Assembly: GCA_002794775.1 (NCBI GenBank)
Contig: NBAY01000009.1
Coordinates: 62,001-126,000 of the forward strand
Source of the DNA: Porodaedalea pini
Taxonomy: Eukaryota; Basidiomycota; Agaricomycetes; Hymenochaetales; Hymenochaetaceae
Direction of reading: 5' to 3'
DNA length: 64,000 nt
A program made the position numbers and the translations under genes. Shown here piece after piece: positions 13,161 through 24,680 of the stretch. The notes beneath the pieces are model-generated. The model was not told where the DNA came from. It did not search any database and was given only the letters and a program-made list of their open reading frames with translations. The first letter of the stretch is position 1. Every line of letters begins with the position of its first letter.

Positions 13161-13289
13161 ATGCTTAAATGCAGGTGCAAGGCCAGTACACATGAACAAT
13201 ACGGATCTCATTCAGACCTGGACTTAGAAAACACGTCAAGATGTGACACATCGTTACACCTTGCTTGCTTCCACCACCATCTTGCCACA

Positions 13290-14392
13290 AAATTTCTCCA
13301 GCGCCAGGCCGACCTGTCCAAGACGATCTCCCAGCAGTGGCACTCGCTCTCCGCAGAGGAACACAAATACTGGGACGACCTTGCGAAGCAGCGCAAGAGG
13401 GAGCATGAAGAGATGTATCCTTGGTATGTCTATCAGCCCACACGCACTGTCAAGGAGAAAAAGGGCAAGGCAGAGTCGACGGCGGGTGGGCAGGTGAGGA
13501 AGAAGAAGGATGGGAAGAAGGAGCGTCGTGACCGTACCAGTCGAGCAGCCGTGTGCGCGGTTCCGGCGCGCGTGCCCGCAACAGTTCCTTGTGCTCCACC
13601 ACCAGCACCACCAGCACCACGAACATCTCCTCATCTGCATCGACCGCCGACTCGGAGGACTTCAGCGAGCTCGACTCACTCTCCACCGACGGGTCTCTCT
13701 ATTGTCCGTATGGCTATGCGAACTGCGGGTGCAGCAGCATGCGCGAAGTCGAAATGGCGGATCTTGCGGACTTCGACATGAGCGAATCGGAGGGATCGCA
13801 GGGCCAGGGTCACGGTCAGACGCTCTCGCTCCCGCTGAGCCTCTCGATGCCCTCGCTCTCCGGTGCATCTGGTTCTGGATCAGGAGCGAGCCTTGCGATC
13901 GACACGCCTCTCTCGAATCGGGCCCGCTCAGCACGTCTTCCTACTCGTACTCGCACGACGGTGGACATGGGCACGGACACGGACACTTGCTTTCTGCGCA
14001 AATCCCGACTCAGACCGCCCAGAGCCTAGTTCCCGGACCGCTTAGCTTTGTCCTCCCGCAGAACCGCCGCTCGACGAGCGCACCGGGTGCACCGACGCCA
14101 CCGACGATGCCAGCTGACCTCTACCCGCCTGCGCCTCCTACAATCAAGATCCCGAGGCTGCTTGAGACGGCGCCTGGTTCGAACAGTAGCTCGGCGGTTG
14201 GCTCACCTGCAACGCATGAGGGCAGCGAAGGCGTGCAGCAACGCAGATGGATGGCCACGGCCAGCAAAGACAAGGAGAGTTTGGTGGGATGAGCGGTTTC
14301 CAGTTCCTGAACTCGCATCCACAGTCCATGAGCTACGGTATGCCAGGGCAGGTTCCCGGTTTCTCGACTGCTGGCGGCGAGATGCAGGTGTG
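13290..14392 (+). pseudogene. captured 5'-truncated HMG-box transcription factor gene (cargo of element copy 1)
   Basis: After an acceptor-like TTTCTCCAG the frame encodes the C-terminal two thirds of an HMG box: ADLSKTISQQWHSLSAEEH, KYWDDLAKQRKREHEEMYP, WYVYQPTRTVK. This is the fungal mating or regulatory type of HMG box. The first helix, normally beginning RPPNAF, is missing. Downstream sequence is Ser- and Pro-rich and protein-like, but continues in a second frame (DSEDFSELDSLSTDG) and then a third (PTPPTMPADLYPPAPPTIKI), so the gene cannot be translated as one piece. The same frame changes occur in copy 2, so the damage predates the duplication. It ends at a GTGTGT donor-like site near 14390. 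It is a host gene fragment carried by the element. Confidence 0.75.
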
Positions 14393-15039
14393 TTTTTTCT
14401 GCTTTTCGTAGTAGCGCATCTCAATGTCTGATCATTTCTTGTTGATCGTAAAGCATAACTCCGTGTTTCGGGTCTACGAGGAACAGGTGCCCGTCACCGC
14501 TAAGCCTCGCCCTCGCGCGCTCATAATAATAATATTGTTGCTTAAGACTCGTCATGCCCTTCTGTGCAAATGTATTCAAATCCAAATAATTTTATTGTGC
14601 ATATAATTAATTATAAAGTGCATAAAGTACTTGTACAAGCCTACAATTAAGTTGAGAGCCTTGTTATATGATTACATTGAGTCGCAGTGCTTGTGGATAG
14701 CTACATTCAAATGAAAGCCTTGTGGTTGCTTGTCAGTGCTTGTAATCACATATACTATGATATAGGCAGTGCTGATCCTTGCCTAATGCGTGTCAGAACT
14801 AAATGTCACTACCAGCCGCGGATAGTTTTCGTGATGAAGGCTTTGATGCGGAACGTATAAAAACTGCGTATCAATTCCTATCTGACCCTGATGCACGAGC
14901 TGCATATGATGCATCTCTCGCCCGACTGAGTATTCTGTCGATGCTCCCACAAACGCAACTACTCCTCGGCCCGCGCAAGTCATATCATTGGAAGAGCTCA
15001 GTTGCGTCGAGAGAGGATGACCGACATTTGTTTGCATGT

Positions 15040-16490
15040 GAACGGTGCTCAGAGGTCATTTATGCCGCTTACGAGATTTTACAAGAGGATGAGGCTGAGC
15101 GGAATTGACACACCGGTGCTGCTTCGGCGAGGTTCCTTCGTGCGTTTAACGAGGCGTGGAGCTTTAATCGCAGCACCGTGGAAGACTGCACGTGGATATC
15201 ACGTTGCAACGGCAGCTACCATTGCTAGACGGGCACTCCAATCTTTCGACGCTCGTAATCTGCGAACTTTGGCGACAATGATCAATACAAGAGCCGCAAT
15301 CTTTCTGTTCCAGTCTGAAACAAATATGTGGTGCAGTTTCTTGCATCTCGTAAGTCCTGCATTCTCCTAGCGCTGAAGTTAATCAAGTCTTTTGCAAACA
15401 AATGGTGTCTATGGACAGGAGGTCAGAAAGCTTTGTTTGTTTATACTTTGCTTCCCTACGAGACGATCCGAGTTTGACGTTGCTCTAGCTTAAAAGGCAC
15501 ATTGCACCCCCATTTAACTGACCTCGATGTGGAGGTTATACTATTGTCTCGTTGACTCGGCTATCTCCCTCGACCCTTACAAGTCACATCATTAGAAGGA
15601 CTTCCATGCGCCGTGTCACTTGGTGATACATTCAGCAAAGGCAAGCGTGTCGGTCTGGGTGCTTGTACCGGACCATAGGATGGTGCGGAGGACGACCTAT
15701 GCTTAATTTGCAATTTGCATACGACAGTTGCTTGGAAGTCCATCATGTTTGAAGAAAACATATGCCGAACTGTGTTGGGGTTGCTGTGGTGTTCCTTCGA
15801 CTGCAGACGCTTATCGTGAGCCCATGGCTTTTGTGTATGTTGAAATGTTTGTAATGTCTGATTCGGTTGGCTTCTTTTGGCAGAACCATTGCACGGTGAT
15901 CTCTGCGAAACACTTTCAAGACTACATGCGGTATCGTTCTCTATCTTATAGACGGACATGCTGCAAGGTGCCAGAAGAACAAAGGAGCTTCTCGCAGACG
16001 CCCATATCCCAGACGAGCTTTCTGTCTGTCTGCACCGGTCCCAAGAAGTCACCTGGACGAACAAGGCCTTATGGGCGTCTTGACTGTGATGAGTGTCCTG
16101 CAAGCTTACGCGTGTTGTGAGCTTTATTTCGTCGTAGAATTGGCATTCAACGGATAAATCGATTGCCTGCCGACCAGGGAAAGCCAGGGCAGCGCGTTCG
16201 TCGGATTTTGCAGCTCGCGCTAGATTTCAAGCTCTCGTTGCATGTTCGACCTTTGTTCTTCCTTCCGGTCATCTCGCAAGAGCGAATCGTGCGCCTATCC
16301 ACCCACTGGTGCTTGAGCCTGACTAAAGGTCGAATGGGGTGTGCATCTTTATACGTCCTCTGGTGAGAGAAGGCCATATACGACAATCTACCCCCGGACC
16401 CGCTGGACGAGGCGAGACGTGCGCATACCGTACACTATCCTATAACTTCACGTAACTCGATTCGAGCCGAAAGATAGTGCAGAACGCAAC
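15040..16490 (+). other. remnant sequence between the DPH4-like pseudogene and the membrane protein gene
   Basis: 15040-15370 is the counterpart of the block at 11.2-11.4 kb. At about 15570-15625 a second DPH4-linker-like string appears (RPLQVTSLEGLP against RPAQVISLEELS upstream), which suggests another decayed copy. A protein-like frame around 15955-16080 reads GARRTKELLADAHIPDELS. None of it forms a gene. The last 150 bases are the probable promoter of the downstream gene. Confidence 0.45.
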
Positions 16491-16491
16491 T

Positions 16492-18085
16492 ATGGAACAC
16501 GCCGCTCTAATCTCGAAAGAAGCGCAGCGCTGTCCGTATAACCCGGGTAATCTTACGCGTACGCTCACAAGAGTCGGACTCATCGTTAGCGTCCTCTTCG
16601 GAATTGATTGCATCGTGTTTGGGGCGCTCATTCGGTCTCACGCGCTGCCTGTTGGTGCAGAAATGTACAGTGGCGGAAACCTACTCCTCAGCTTGGATCC
16701 TCCTTTTATTCGAGAGCTTCTACTACTCTCGCTTAACCTCACATTCATCAAAATTTCCGTTTGGTCGAGCGGTACGGTGCACGAGATGGCACTGAAGTGG
16801 AAGCTCGCGTTCGAGGACGACAGGCAGACCGAGCATATGCGCCTTGAATTTAACGCGAATCTGCGCTTTCTCCAGTCATCGTACGAATGGTGGTCGGCCA
16901 ATAGGTTGCCAGCGAACGTCATTATGGCCCTATGTCTCGCTATCTCATATGCATCGAGTTCTATGGTGCTAATGAGTGTGGAGCGGTCGGATGGAGCATA
17001 TAACGTTATCGTCCCTTTCGTAGCGCTCTACGTGCTTGGTGTTACGACTTTACTGCAGTCCTCCGTTGCGTTTTATGCGATTTCTACCACGAAGATACCG
17101 ACGTGGAGCCAGTCGCCCTTCGATACCGCTGCCGTTCTAGTCAACGAGGATCGTCTTAAGAGGAGACCTGGTCGTTGCATGCACGCGCTTTTTGACAGAT
17201 TTCAACACGGTCCTGTAAAACCTCGAAAACGCCAGGAGTCCGCTTGGGCATCACACCCCCAGTTTCGCAGATTCGTTATGTATATCTGGATGCTCGTCGC
17301 CGCTGGATACTACTGGGCATTTATCATCTGGGGAATGATGGACTCTGGCACACAAGGTTCTCACCGAGGCAGTAGTTGGAATCCCATTCCATGGACTGCG
17401 TCGAACAACTCTATCTCAAAGCAGTCACGGGGAAAAGACACCGGTGCTATGAATTTTGGCTGGGAGGGAATAGCACCGACTGTCGGCCTCCTCTGGGGCC
17501 TTGGTATCCTCGTGGGTTTCCAAGGTGGCATCATTACTACGGCTATGACCTGTGCGCAGACTCTCGTTGCGTTGGTATACGATGAACGACTCTGGCGTGA
17601 GGCTAGCACCAAACGTGGCTCAGATCCATCGCCGGGTTTCTTTAAAAGGATCTTCATCAGCTGGCAGACCATGACGATCCATATCGCTGACCCGATTTTG
17701 CATTGGCTTTTTGGCCTGGCGGTCAGTCTTGACGCCAGTGTCGGCTTTCAGATCCATCCAGTTCAGGTCAGTCAAACGAACATATATCACGTTACAATCA
17801 CTCATAAGAACATAACGCGTATTTCAGATTTTGTACGTCACTATTACCGGGACATTTGGAGTGATCTTAATCACCGCCGCTGGGAAATTTCGCCCGCACG
17901 TCACCCAACCGTCAACGTACGGTCACTTGCAGACTCTGGTCGATCTCATAGACAATTGGTACGATAAAATGTACTGGGGTCACAAGTACGATGGGCATGC
18001 TGGTACGAGTGATCACCTTTTGGATCCTATAGGCGCAGTTCATATGAAGTCGCTATATGGCTTCAAAGACTTGAAGGACTGCTGA
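16492..18085 (+). CDS. multipass membrane protein of unknown function
   Basis: Two exons, 16492-17766 and 17828-18085, give 510 aa. The start is the first ATG in frame; the frame is open only a few codons upstream. Hydrophobic segments lie at about residues 27-45, 65-85, 140-160, 168-190, 258-278, 320-345 and 395-415, with one more in exon 2 (VTITGTFGVILITAAG), so seven or eight membrane spans. There is no signal peptide. I do not recognise the family; similar uncharacterised multipass proteins are common in Agaricomycetes. The intron lies in a region that also survives in the pseudogene copy at 11.5-12.1 kb. The tail HYDGHAG-like segment, KYDGHAGTSDHLLDPIG, is hydrophilic and could be cytosolic. 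The gene is intact, which contrasts with its broken neighbours. Confidence 0.8.
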
Positions 18086-18812
18086 CGCTCTACCGTGATT
18101 CCATCCCGTTTCTCCAGGGTTGTACCGCTGGCCGGCACAGCTCTAGCCTTTTCTCCCTCTTACCTCTCCGTTCCCTCTGAGCCCTGCTACCGCGCGGCCC
18201 ACGCCTTTGTGTATTTAGCTTTAATCATCATCTTGCTGTGCAAACCCATCTACAATTGTTATTGAATGTCGTCGACGACGGCCTCTTTTCAGAGCTCAGA
18301 AAACAGAGATGACGCTAGGCAAATGGTCGGCGACCAGCAGCAGAATGATCAAGCTCTCAGGAAGGTAAATGCCCGATACTTGTGTAAACAATAACGCGGA
18401 ATACGGGACCTCAGTCGACCACTGTGCCCGGGCCGATATTCTTTCATAATAGACGAGGAACAAAGCAAGACTCGAGCGCTACCAATTGACTTTTTATGTC
18501 TCTGGAGATGGAGTACCTATAAGAACTATTTGTTAATTTAGATTTGTATCGCTATTTGAATGTATTGTAAATGACAAACAGCACTCGCGAAATAGGATCT
18601 TCAGGAGTACCGTGGTACGTATCGCAGATATACAAGTCAATCGAAGTTCTAAGCAAAAAAGCGAGTGGGCGTCGCAGAAATATGAAAATAATCATACAAA
18701 CAAGACACAGAACAAAGATGATAGCAAGAAAGCAACAACACGAAAGGACGATAAATGTGTTAGAAATAGATAAAAACGGTAAGCACGAATCAACGAGTGT
18801 GCGAAACCCTCT
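18086..18812. other. convergent intergenic space
   Basis: This lies between the membrane protein (+) and the exonuclease gene (-), whose 3' ends face each other. Only short open frames are seen and no repeat was noticed. It should hold the two 3' untranslated regions. Confidence 0.6.
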
Positions 18813-21171
18813 TCAGATCCCCCGAGATGACTGGGTCGGCCAATGCACTTCCCCTGAAGGTTTTAAAACAAGCTCTGAGTATAACTTAGCCTCTGTAGTG
18901 TATACTGGGTAAATAGATCCACGATGAAGATAGATACAGACGCACCCCGACTAGATTCCATGATGTCGTCAAGTGCCCTTGATGAAGCAGAATATTAATG
19001 TTTCAGTGCAGGCTCTCGTTTTCTATATAGGAGCTACAGACCTATGTGCGCACGTCACGGAAAAACGTTTTGTGCGGTTGTATTTGCGACGAATGACGTG
19101 CTATACAAAGAAACTCAGGAACAGGCTGGAATGGTATCAAAAATACTTAGGACCCACCCAGAGCGTAGTCGTGTCAAAAATCTGGTGCCCGAAATACGCA
19201 TCGAGCTTCTCCATGTGTTGCCTCTGCAGGGAGTAAGTTCGCATATGAAACGCAAGAAAGAAGGAACAGATATCGTCAGAAACGATACATGAAGAGAGTA
19301 CGTGAAGGAAAAACATAAGACATACAACCATTCCGCGATCAAATGCGACACCTGCGCCGGCCATGATACCACGTCTGTTCGCCTGGATATCATGTCGTTC
19401 TAGATACTTGCATATGCGTCGCTCGACTTGCGGAAGAGTAAGACGGTCCTTCGGTGGAGTCGATGCGTAAGCGGCAAGTAAACCAGACTACGATGCATAA
19501 AGAATGAAATGATTCAGCAAATAGCCTGACTTCTAACAGGACGCGAAGGAAATACCTTTTCATGCATCTCGCGGACCCTGTTCATTCAATTCACGTCATA
19601 AAGTAGCCAGGATACGGAAGAGAAGGAGAGATTAGCATACCTCGGTGGCATCTCACGGGCGATTTCATTGGCGCCGAGCGGCCAATGCACGAGGAAAGAC
19701 TTGCCCTTGTCGAGGTGCCGATAGTTCTTGTCCGTGATGAATACTGCGACCTCAAGGATGCGAATCTTAGCTGCAGGGCGCACCGCATCGGTGGTCTTTT
19801 TACGACAAGATTGATGGGGAAGTTGATAAGTCAATATCATTCGTCAAAGAAAGACAGACGTACCTCCAAGTCGAACCAGATAAGGTAGGTCGATGGATCT
19901 TGCACAGGATTCGGTGCGAGATCAAACGCTTCGTCGTATGCGCGCTGCGCATCCTCGCGGCTGGATGCGGTACTATCTGTCGTCGATGAACCCTCCGCAA
20001 ATGTGTAGTCCGGACCTCGCAACGCAGTATCTATATTCGCGAGGCTGGTGTTACAACCGCGGGCGGCCGATGTGCTGGACGAGTGTGCGTTTACGCTGAC
20101 GTATGCAGACGCAGAAGTTATAGAGCACTTGGAGGACGAGGTCACTGTCGGTGAAATGGACGTAGGTGTTTCCACGGGCTTTTCTTGTGGCTCCATCTCT
20201 TTCTCGTACTCAGAGCTTACGGGAGTCAAGGGCGAACGCGCACGGAAACGCACGCGTCGTGCGGATTCAGATTCTTTGTCTGTAGCATCGTCTTCAGTCT
20301 CAGTCTTTGCAGTGTCATCGTTCATTCCAGGCCATGAAATAAGAAGACTTTTCAGTTCTCGTTCGCTACGCTCAACATGAGAAAGACTGCGCTTGAGGCG
20401 GCGCCTTTCTTGTGCAAGATAACTAAAGGGTAAAGTAAACACATTAAGCATTGAAATCGCAAGACCAGAATTATTTTTTCCATACATTAGATCATCGTCG
20501 AGTTCGCGTGATTGTCTCTCTCCTTCGCGGACATATTCAGGTATACTTTTGCGCTTCTGTTTTGGCGTTGGCGCTTTCGGCGTCGCAGAGGGAGAACGCG
20601 AAGGCGATACCGGAGACGGCGGTGCAGTAGATATAAATGATGGAGACTCAGCATAAGGTAGAGATGTCTGCACTCCAATGGAGGCGTGAGAACCATAATC
20701 TGTAGACGAGGTATTTGAATCGGACACCCGCGCCCGTGGTGTCTCTGACAAGTCCAGCTCATCGTGGAAAGCAACTGACCCTTCCGGAGTCGCAAACTTA
20801 ATATCTTGTTGTTCGCTTTCACTGCCCGTGCTTGGTGTCATTGGCCTGCTGCTCCGCGCACTGGAGAATTCTTGCTCTGCCAAATCTTCGCTGATACTCG
20901 CGTGCGGCGTAAGCAATCCGTGCGAGCGCGACGCGCCTCCCCTATTCGAGCTGGAGCTTGAATCACCAGCGCTGGCATTTGAACTCGACTCCTTCGCCTT
21001 CGCCTTATCTTCATGGCTCGCTAGCACTTTTAACTCGGTATCCCAGTTTATGTCGCTGGTCGTAATCTGTGTTGTGGGTGTAGATTTTGTCCGTACAATA
21101 CGAGCTGCGGAGAATCCGCCTGGCATTTCTACCGAAGATGAGACTGAGGAACCTTCGCTCGAGGACGGCAT
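18813..21171 (-). CDS. DEDDh 3'-5' exonuclease, oligoribonuclease-like, with long disordered N terminus (paralog 1)
   Basis: Eight exons on the minus strand: 21171-19864, 19795-19641, 19577-19556, 19487-19326, 19223-19158, 19100-19042, 18977-18946, 18892-18813; the frame closes to 627 aa. Residues 1-430 are Ser/Thr/Pro/Glu-rich and probably unstructured. The C-terminal 195 residues follow the oligoribonuclease (Orn/REXO2) plan: IWFDLE gives D434 and E436, then KIRILEVAVFITD, then AFDRGMV (D545), then QIFDTTTLW, then AHRALDD (H590, D595). All five DEDDh residues are present, so nuclease activity is likely, on RNA or DNA ends. The usual GNS(V/I)HxDR motif has become GAGVAFDR, so substrate choice may differ from Orn. 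The frame is open upstream to 21552 and a longer N terminus cannot be excluded. The gene sits in tandem with trm8 and mirrors paralog 2 at 24.7-26.6 kb. Confidence 0.85.
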
Positions 21172-21541
21172 GTCGAAGAGGAAAGCAAGGAGAAGGGAAG
21201 AACAGCCAGGTCTGAACGCAGGGACCGGCCGTGTGTCCATACACTGTTTGTGCACCAGGTACTGGACAGAGACCAGGCGCGTCCAATAGTACATTATACA
21301 ATGTATTACTATTATTGCACGCGCTTCAAAATCAACCTCACGTGCCTGCTTCTGACCCTTTTTAGCATGTCCCTTCATTTTATTCAGTTTTTTGCGTAGT
21401 CTATAGTATAAGTGAGTAAGTAGTGAGTAAGTTGCTGAAAATAAAGTCTCAAAAACACAGAAGAGTATTTTCAAGATCCATTCATGATCGGCATGTTCTC
21501 TAAAAGCCAGAATAAAATAATAAAAAGATAGTAATATATCC

Positions 21542-22469
<928 letters not shown>

Positions 22470-22749
22470 GACTGAAGAACTGTGGCAATCTAATTGGCTT
22501 TCTGTTTATATAAACGCGTACTGTATGAAGGTCTCGAGTCAAGAATGTTCAATGTTCAATGTTCGGCCGATAATTATTTTGCAGTTAGTATGTTGAATCA
22601 CGTGGTCGTGGATTTTATGTCCGAAAGTTTTCAGCAAGTGGAATTGAGCGCATTTATTTTGACTTTTGACTCGACCATATCTTCTTCCTGCCAACTTATA
22701 TTCTTCCGCTTTTCATCTTTCCTCCCCATCTCCTCCCTCACCACCTAAA
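22470..22749. promoter_or_regulatory. divergent promoter region between trm8 and homocitrate synthase
   Basis: Only 280 bases separate the two start codons, which face away from each other, so both promoters must lie here. The right half holds a pyrimidine-rich tract (about 22675-22740) directly before the homocitrate synthase ATG, a common feature of strongly expressed fungal genes. Specific transcription-factor sites cannot be assigned by eye. Confidence 0.65.
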
Positions 22750-24392
22750 ATGTGCCCAGGCTGCAACGGCGACATCTCATCTACTACCGTTGATCGCAAT
22801 GACATGGTCGGCGTTGAAAACAATCGCGTCGGACGCCCCACTCAAGCCGCCAACGGCGTCAACGGCCATGTTAACGGCCACGCTAACCCCCAGTCGAATG
22901 GGATTTCCTCCAGACCCACACAACGCATCAACCCTTATGCTCCTCGTGCCTCTGATTTTCTAAACAATGTGACGAACTTTAAGATCATCGAGAGCACCTT
23001 ACGAGGCACGTTTTCATACTCGTTGCCGTCTCTTAGTACGCTAATTTCCAACCATTGGCCTTCGTCTTGCAGAGGGAGAGCAGTTCGCCAATGCATTCTT
23101 CGACACCAAGACGAAGATAGCTATCGCCAAGGCTCTCGACGCCTTCGGTGTTGAGTACATTGAACTCACATCACCTGCAGCATCGGAGCAGTCTCGCGCC
23201 GATTGCGAGGCCATTTGCAAGCTCGGTCTTCGCTGCAAGATACTGACCCACATTCGTTGCCACATGGATGATGCCAAAATCGCCGTTGAGACCGGTAAGC
23301 CTGCATTCCATATTTCAGTGGCGTATATGCAGCGCATGAACTGATCCCTTCATGCCAGGGGTTGATGGTGTCGATGTTGTTATCGGCACGTCCTCATTCC
23401 TGCGTGAGTTCTCGCACGGAAAGGACATGACCTACATCACCAAGACTGCTATCGAGGTCATCAACTTTGTCAAGTCCAAGGGAATCGAAGTCCGCTTCTC
23501 AACAGAGGACTCCTTCCGTTCTGACCTTGTCGACCTTCTCAGCATCTACCAAACGGTCGACAAGATCGGCGTAAACCGCGTTGGTATCGCTGACACTGTT
23601 GGCTGTGCAAACCCGCGTCAGGTCTTCGAGCTCGTGCGCACCCTACGCGGTGTCGTCAGCTGCGATATCGAGATACATCTCCACAATGACACCGGCATGG
23701 CCATCGCGAACGCGTATTGTGCACTTGAAGCAGGCGCAACCCACATTGACACGAGCGTTCTCGGCATTGGCGAACGTGTCGGCATCACTCCACTCGGCGG
23801 TCTCGTCGCTTGCCTCTACGCCGCAGACCCGGAATACGTCAAGTCCAAGTACAACCTCCCTATGCTCCGTGAAATCGAAAATCTTGTTGCAGAGGCCGTT
23901 GAGGTCAACGTGCCTTTCATGAACCCTATCACGTACGTATATGCGTGAATCTAAAAAACCCGTCAATCTTACGTGTGTTACAGTGGCTATTGTGCGTTCA
24001 CGCATAAGGCCGGCATCCACGCGAAGGCAATCCTGAACAACCCGTCCACTTACGAGATCCTCAAGCCTGAGGACTTTGGCTTGACGCGCTACGTTGCGAT
24101 CGGGCATCGTCTCACGGGCTGGAACGCGGTCAAATCGCGAGTCGAGCAGCTCAACCTCACGCTCACGGACGACCAGATCAAGGACGTCACTGCCAAGATT
24201 AAGGAGCTCGCGGACGTGCGCACACAGAGTCTTGACGACGTAGACACCATCCTGCGTGTGTACCACTCTGGCATCCAGAGCGGCGAGCTCGCGATCGGCC
24301 AGAAGGAGGCGTTCGACCGTCTCCTTCGCGAACATCGTGCCGCCAGCGTATCGCGCGAACCCTCGGCCGAGCCAATTGCCGCTGTGGCGTAA
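22750..24392 (+). CDS. lys20: homocitrate synthase (alpha-aminoadipate lysine pathway)
   Basis: Four exons, 22750-23005, 23073-23294, 23359-23932 and 23984-24392, give 486 aa. The enzyme condenses acetyl-CoA and 2-oxoglutarate to homocitrate, the first step of fungal lysine synthesis. The motifs are canonical: [31 protein letters not shown], the metal-binding EIHLHNDTG, and [11 protein letters not shown] in the regulatory part. The N-terminal 65 residues are Asn/Gly-rich ([17 protein letters not shown]) and unusual but not disruptive; a typical matrix presequence is not evident. The first intron begins with GC (CGAG/GCACGT) and ends TTGCAG; this is the only way to keep LREGEQF, so it is a GC-AG intron. 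LYS20 and LYS21 type cannot be told apart here. Confidence 0.96.
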
Positions 24393-24680
24393 AGATGGGT
24401 CCCGCTTACTCTTATACAGTGTATTATTGTTTTCTGCAACCCACGCTCGTCCGTCTCATCGTCAAAATGTCCGCGGCTAGGAGCGACAAAAACTCTCCCG
24501 AGTCCATGTTGCCTGTATTATACCTACTACTAGATCTGATAAATCTACGTGAGCCACAGTTCTTGCAAATCAACACCTTTTAACTAGACATAACGACATA
24601 AGTCGTGAGAGGGTGCTCGAAGCGGAGTTCACGCATGTTGTAAACAACGCGTAAACAAAACGCGCTTATCTCGATCGATC

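Larger units (their letters stand above)
12725..14836 (+). mobile_element. 2.1-kb terminal-inverted-repeat element, copy 1
   Basis: The left end is CATCACGAAAAC (12725-12736) and the right end GTTTTCGTGATG (14825-14836), a perfect 12-bp inverted repeat. The flanks show a 2-bp direct repeat AA (12723-12724 and 14837-14838). Homology with the second copy at 31927-34049 stops exactly at these ends. The subterminal 300-400 bases on each side are AT-rich and carry repeated CTTGT/ACAAG motifs such as GCCTTGTGG and GCTTGTAAT, which resemble transposase-binding subterminal repeats. The interior holds a tRNA-like segment and a truncated HMG-box gene. No transposase is encoded, so the element is non-autonomous. 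The superfamily cannot be named from this evidence. Confidence 0.88.
12480..15108 (+). pseudogene. DPH4-like (J-domain diphthamide biosynthesis protein) pseudogene split by a transposable element
   Basis: Left of the element, 12578-12724 encodes QAEIRAAYHHVLLSSHPDK, a J-domain helix II plus HPD loop. Next comes a run of ten A residues where the frame slips, then PPIDTVVVNVSEFSE. Right of the element, 14839-15108 encodes GFDAERIKTAYQFLSDPDAR, the rest of the J domain, then a linker (RPAQVISLEE in one frame) and a zinc-finger tail FACERCSEVIYAAYEIL. DPH4 proteins join a J domain to a CSL zinc finger and act in diphthamide synthesis on elongation factor 2. Removing the element and one AA duplication restores a continuous frame across the junction. 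Other defects are independent: the A-tract frameshift, a second frameshift in the linker, and loss of the first CSL cysteine pair. An intact copy is expected elsewhere in the genome. Confidence 0.8.

Noticed and set aside
13088..13165. Functional tRNA gene
   Set aside because: A and B boxes fit, but the acceptor and anticodon stems do not form; a SINE-type remnant is more likely.
23643..24335. Minus-strand 230-codon frame
   Set aside because: Antisense shadow of homocitrate synthase.
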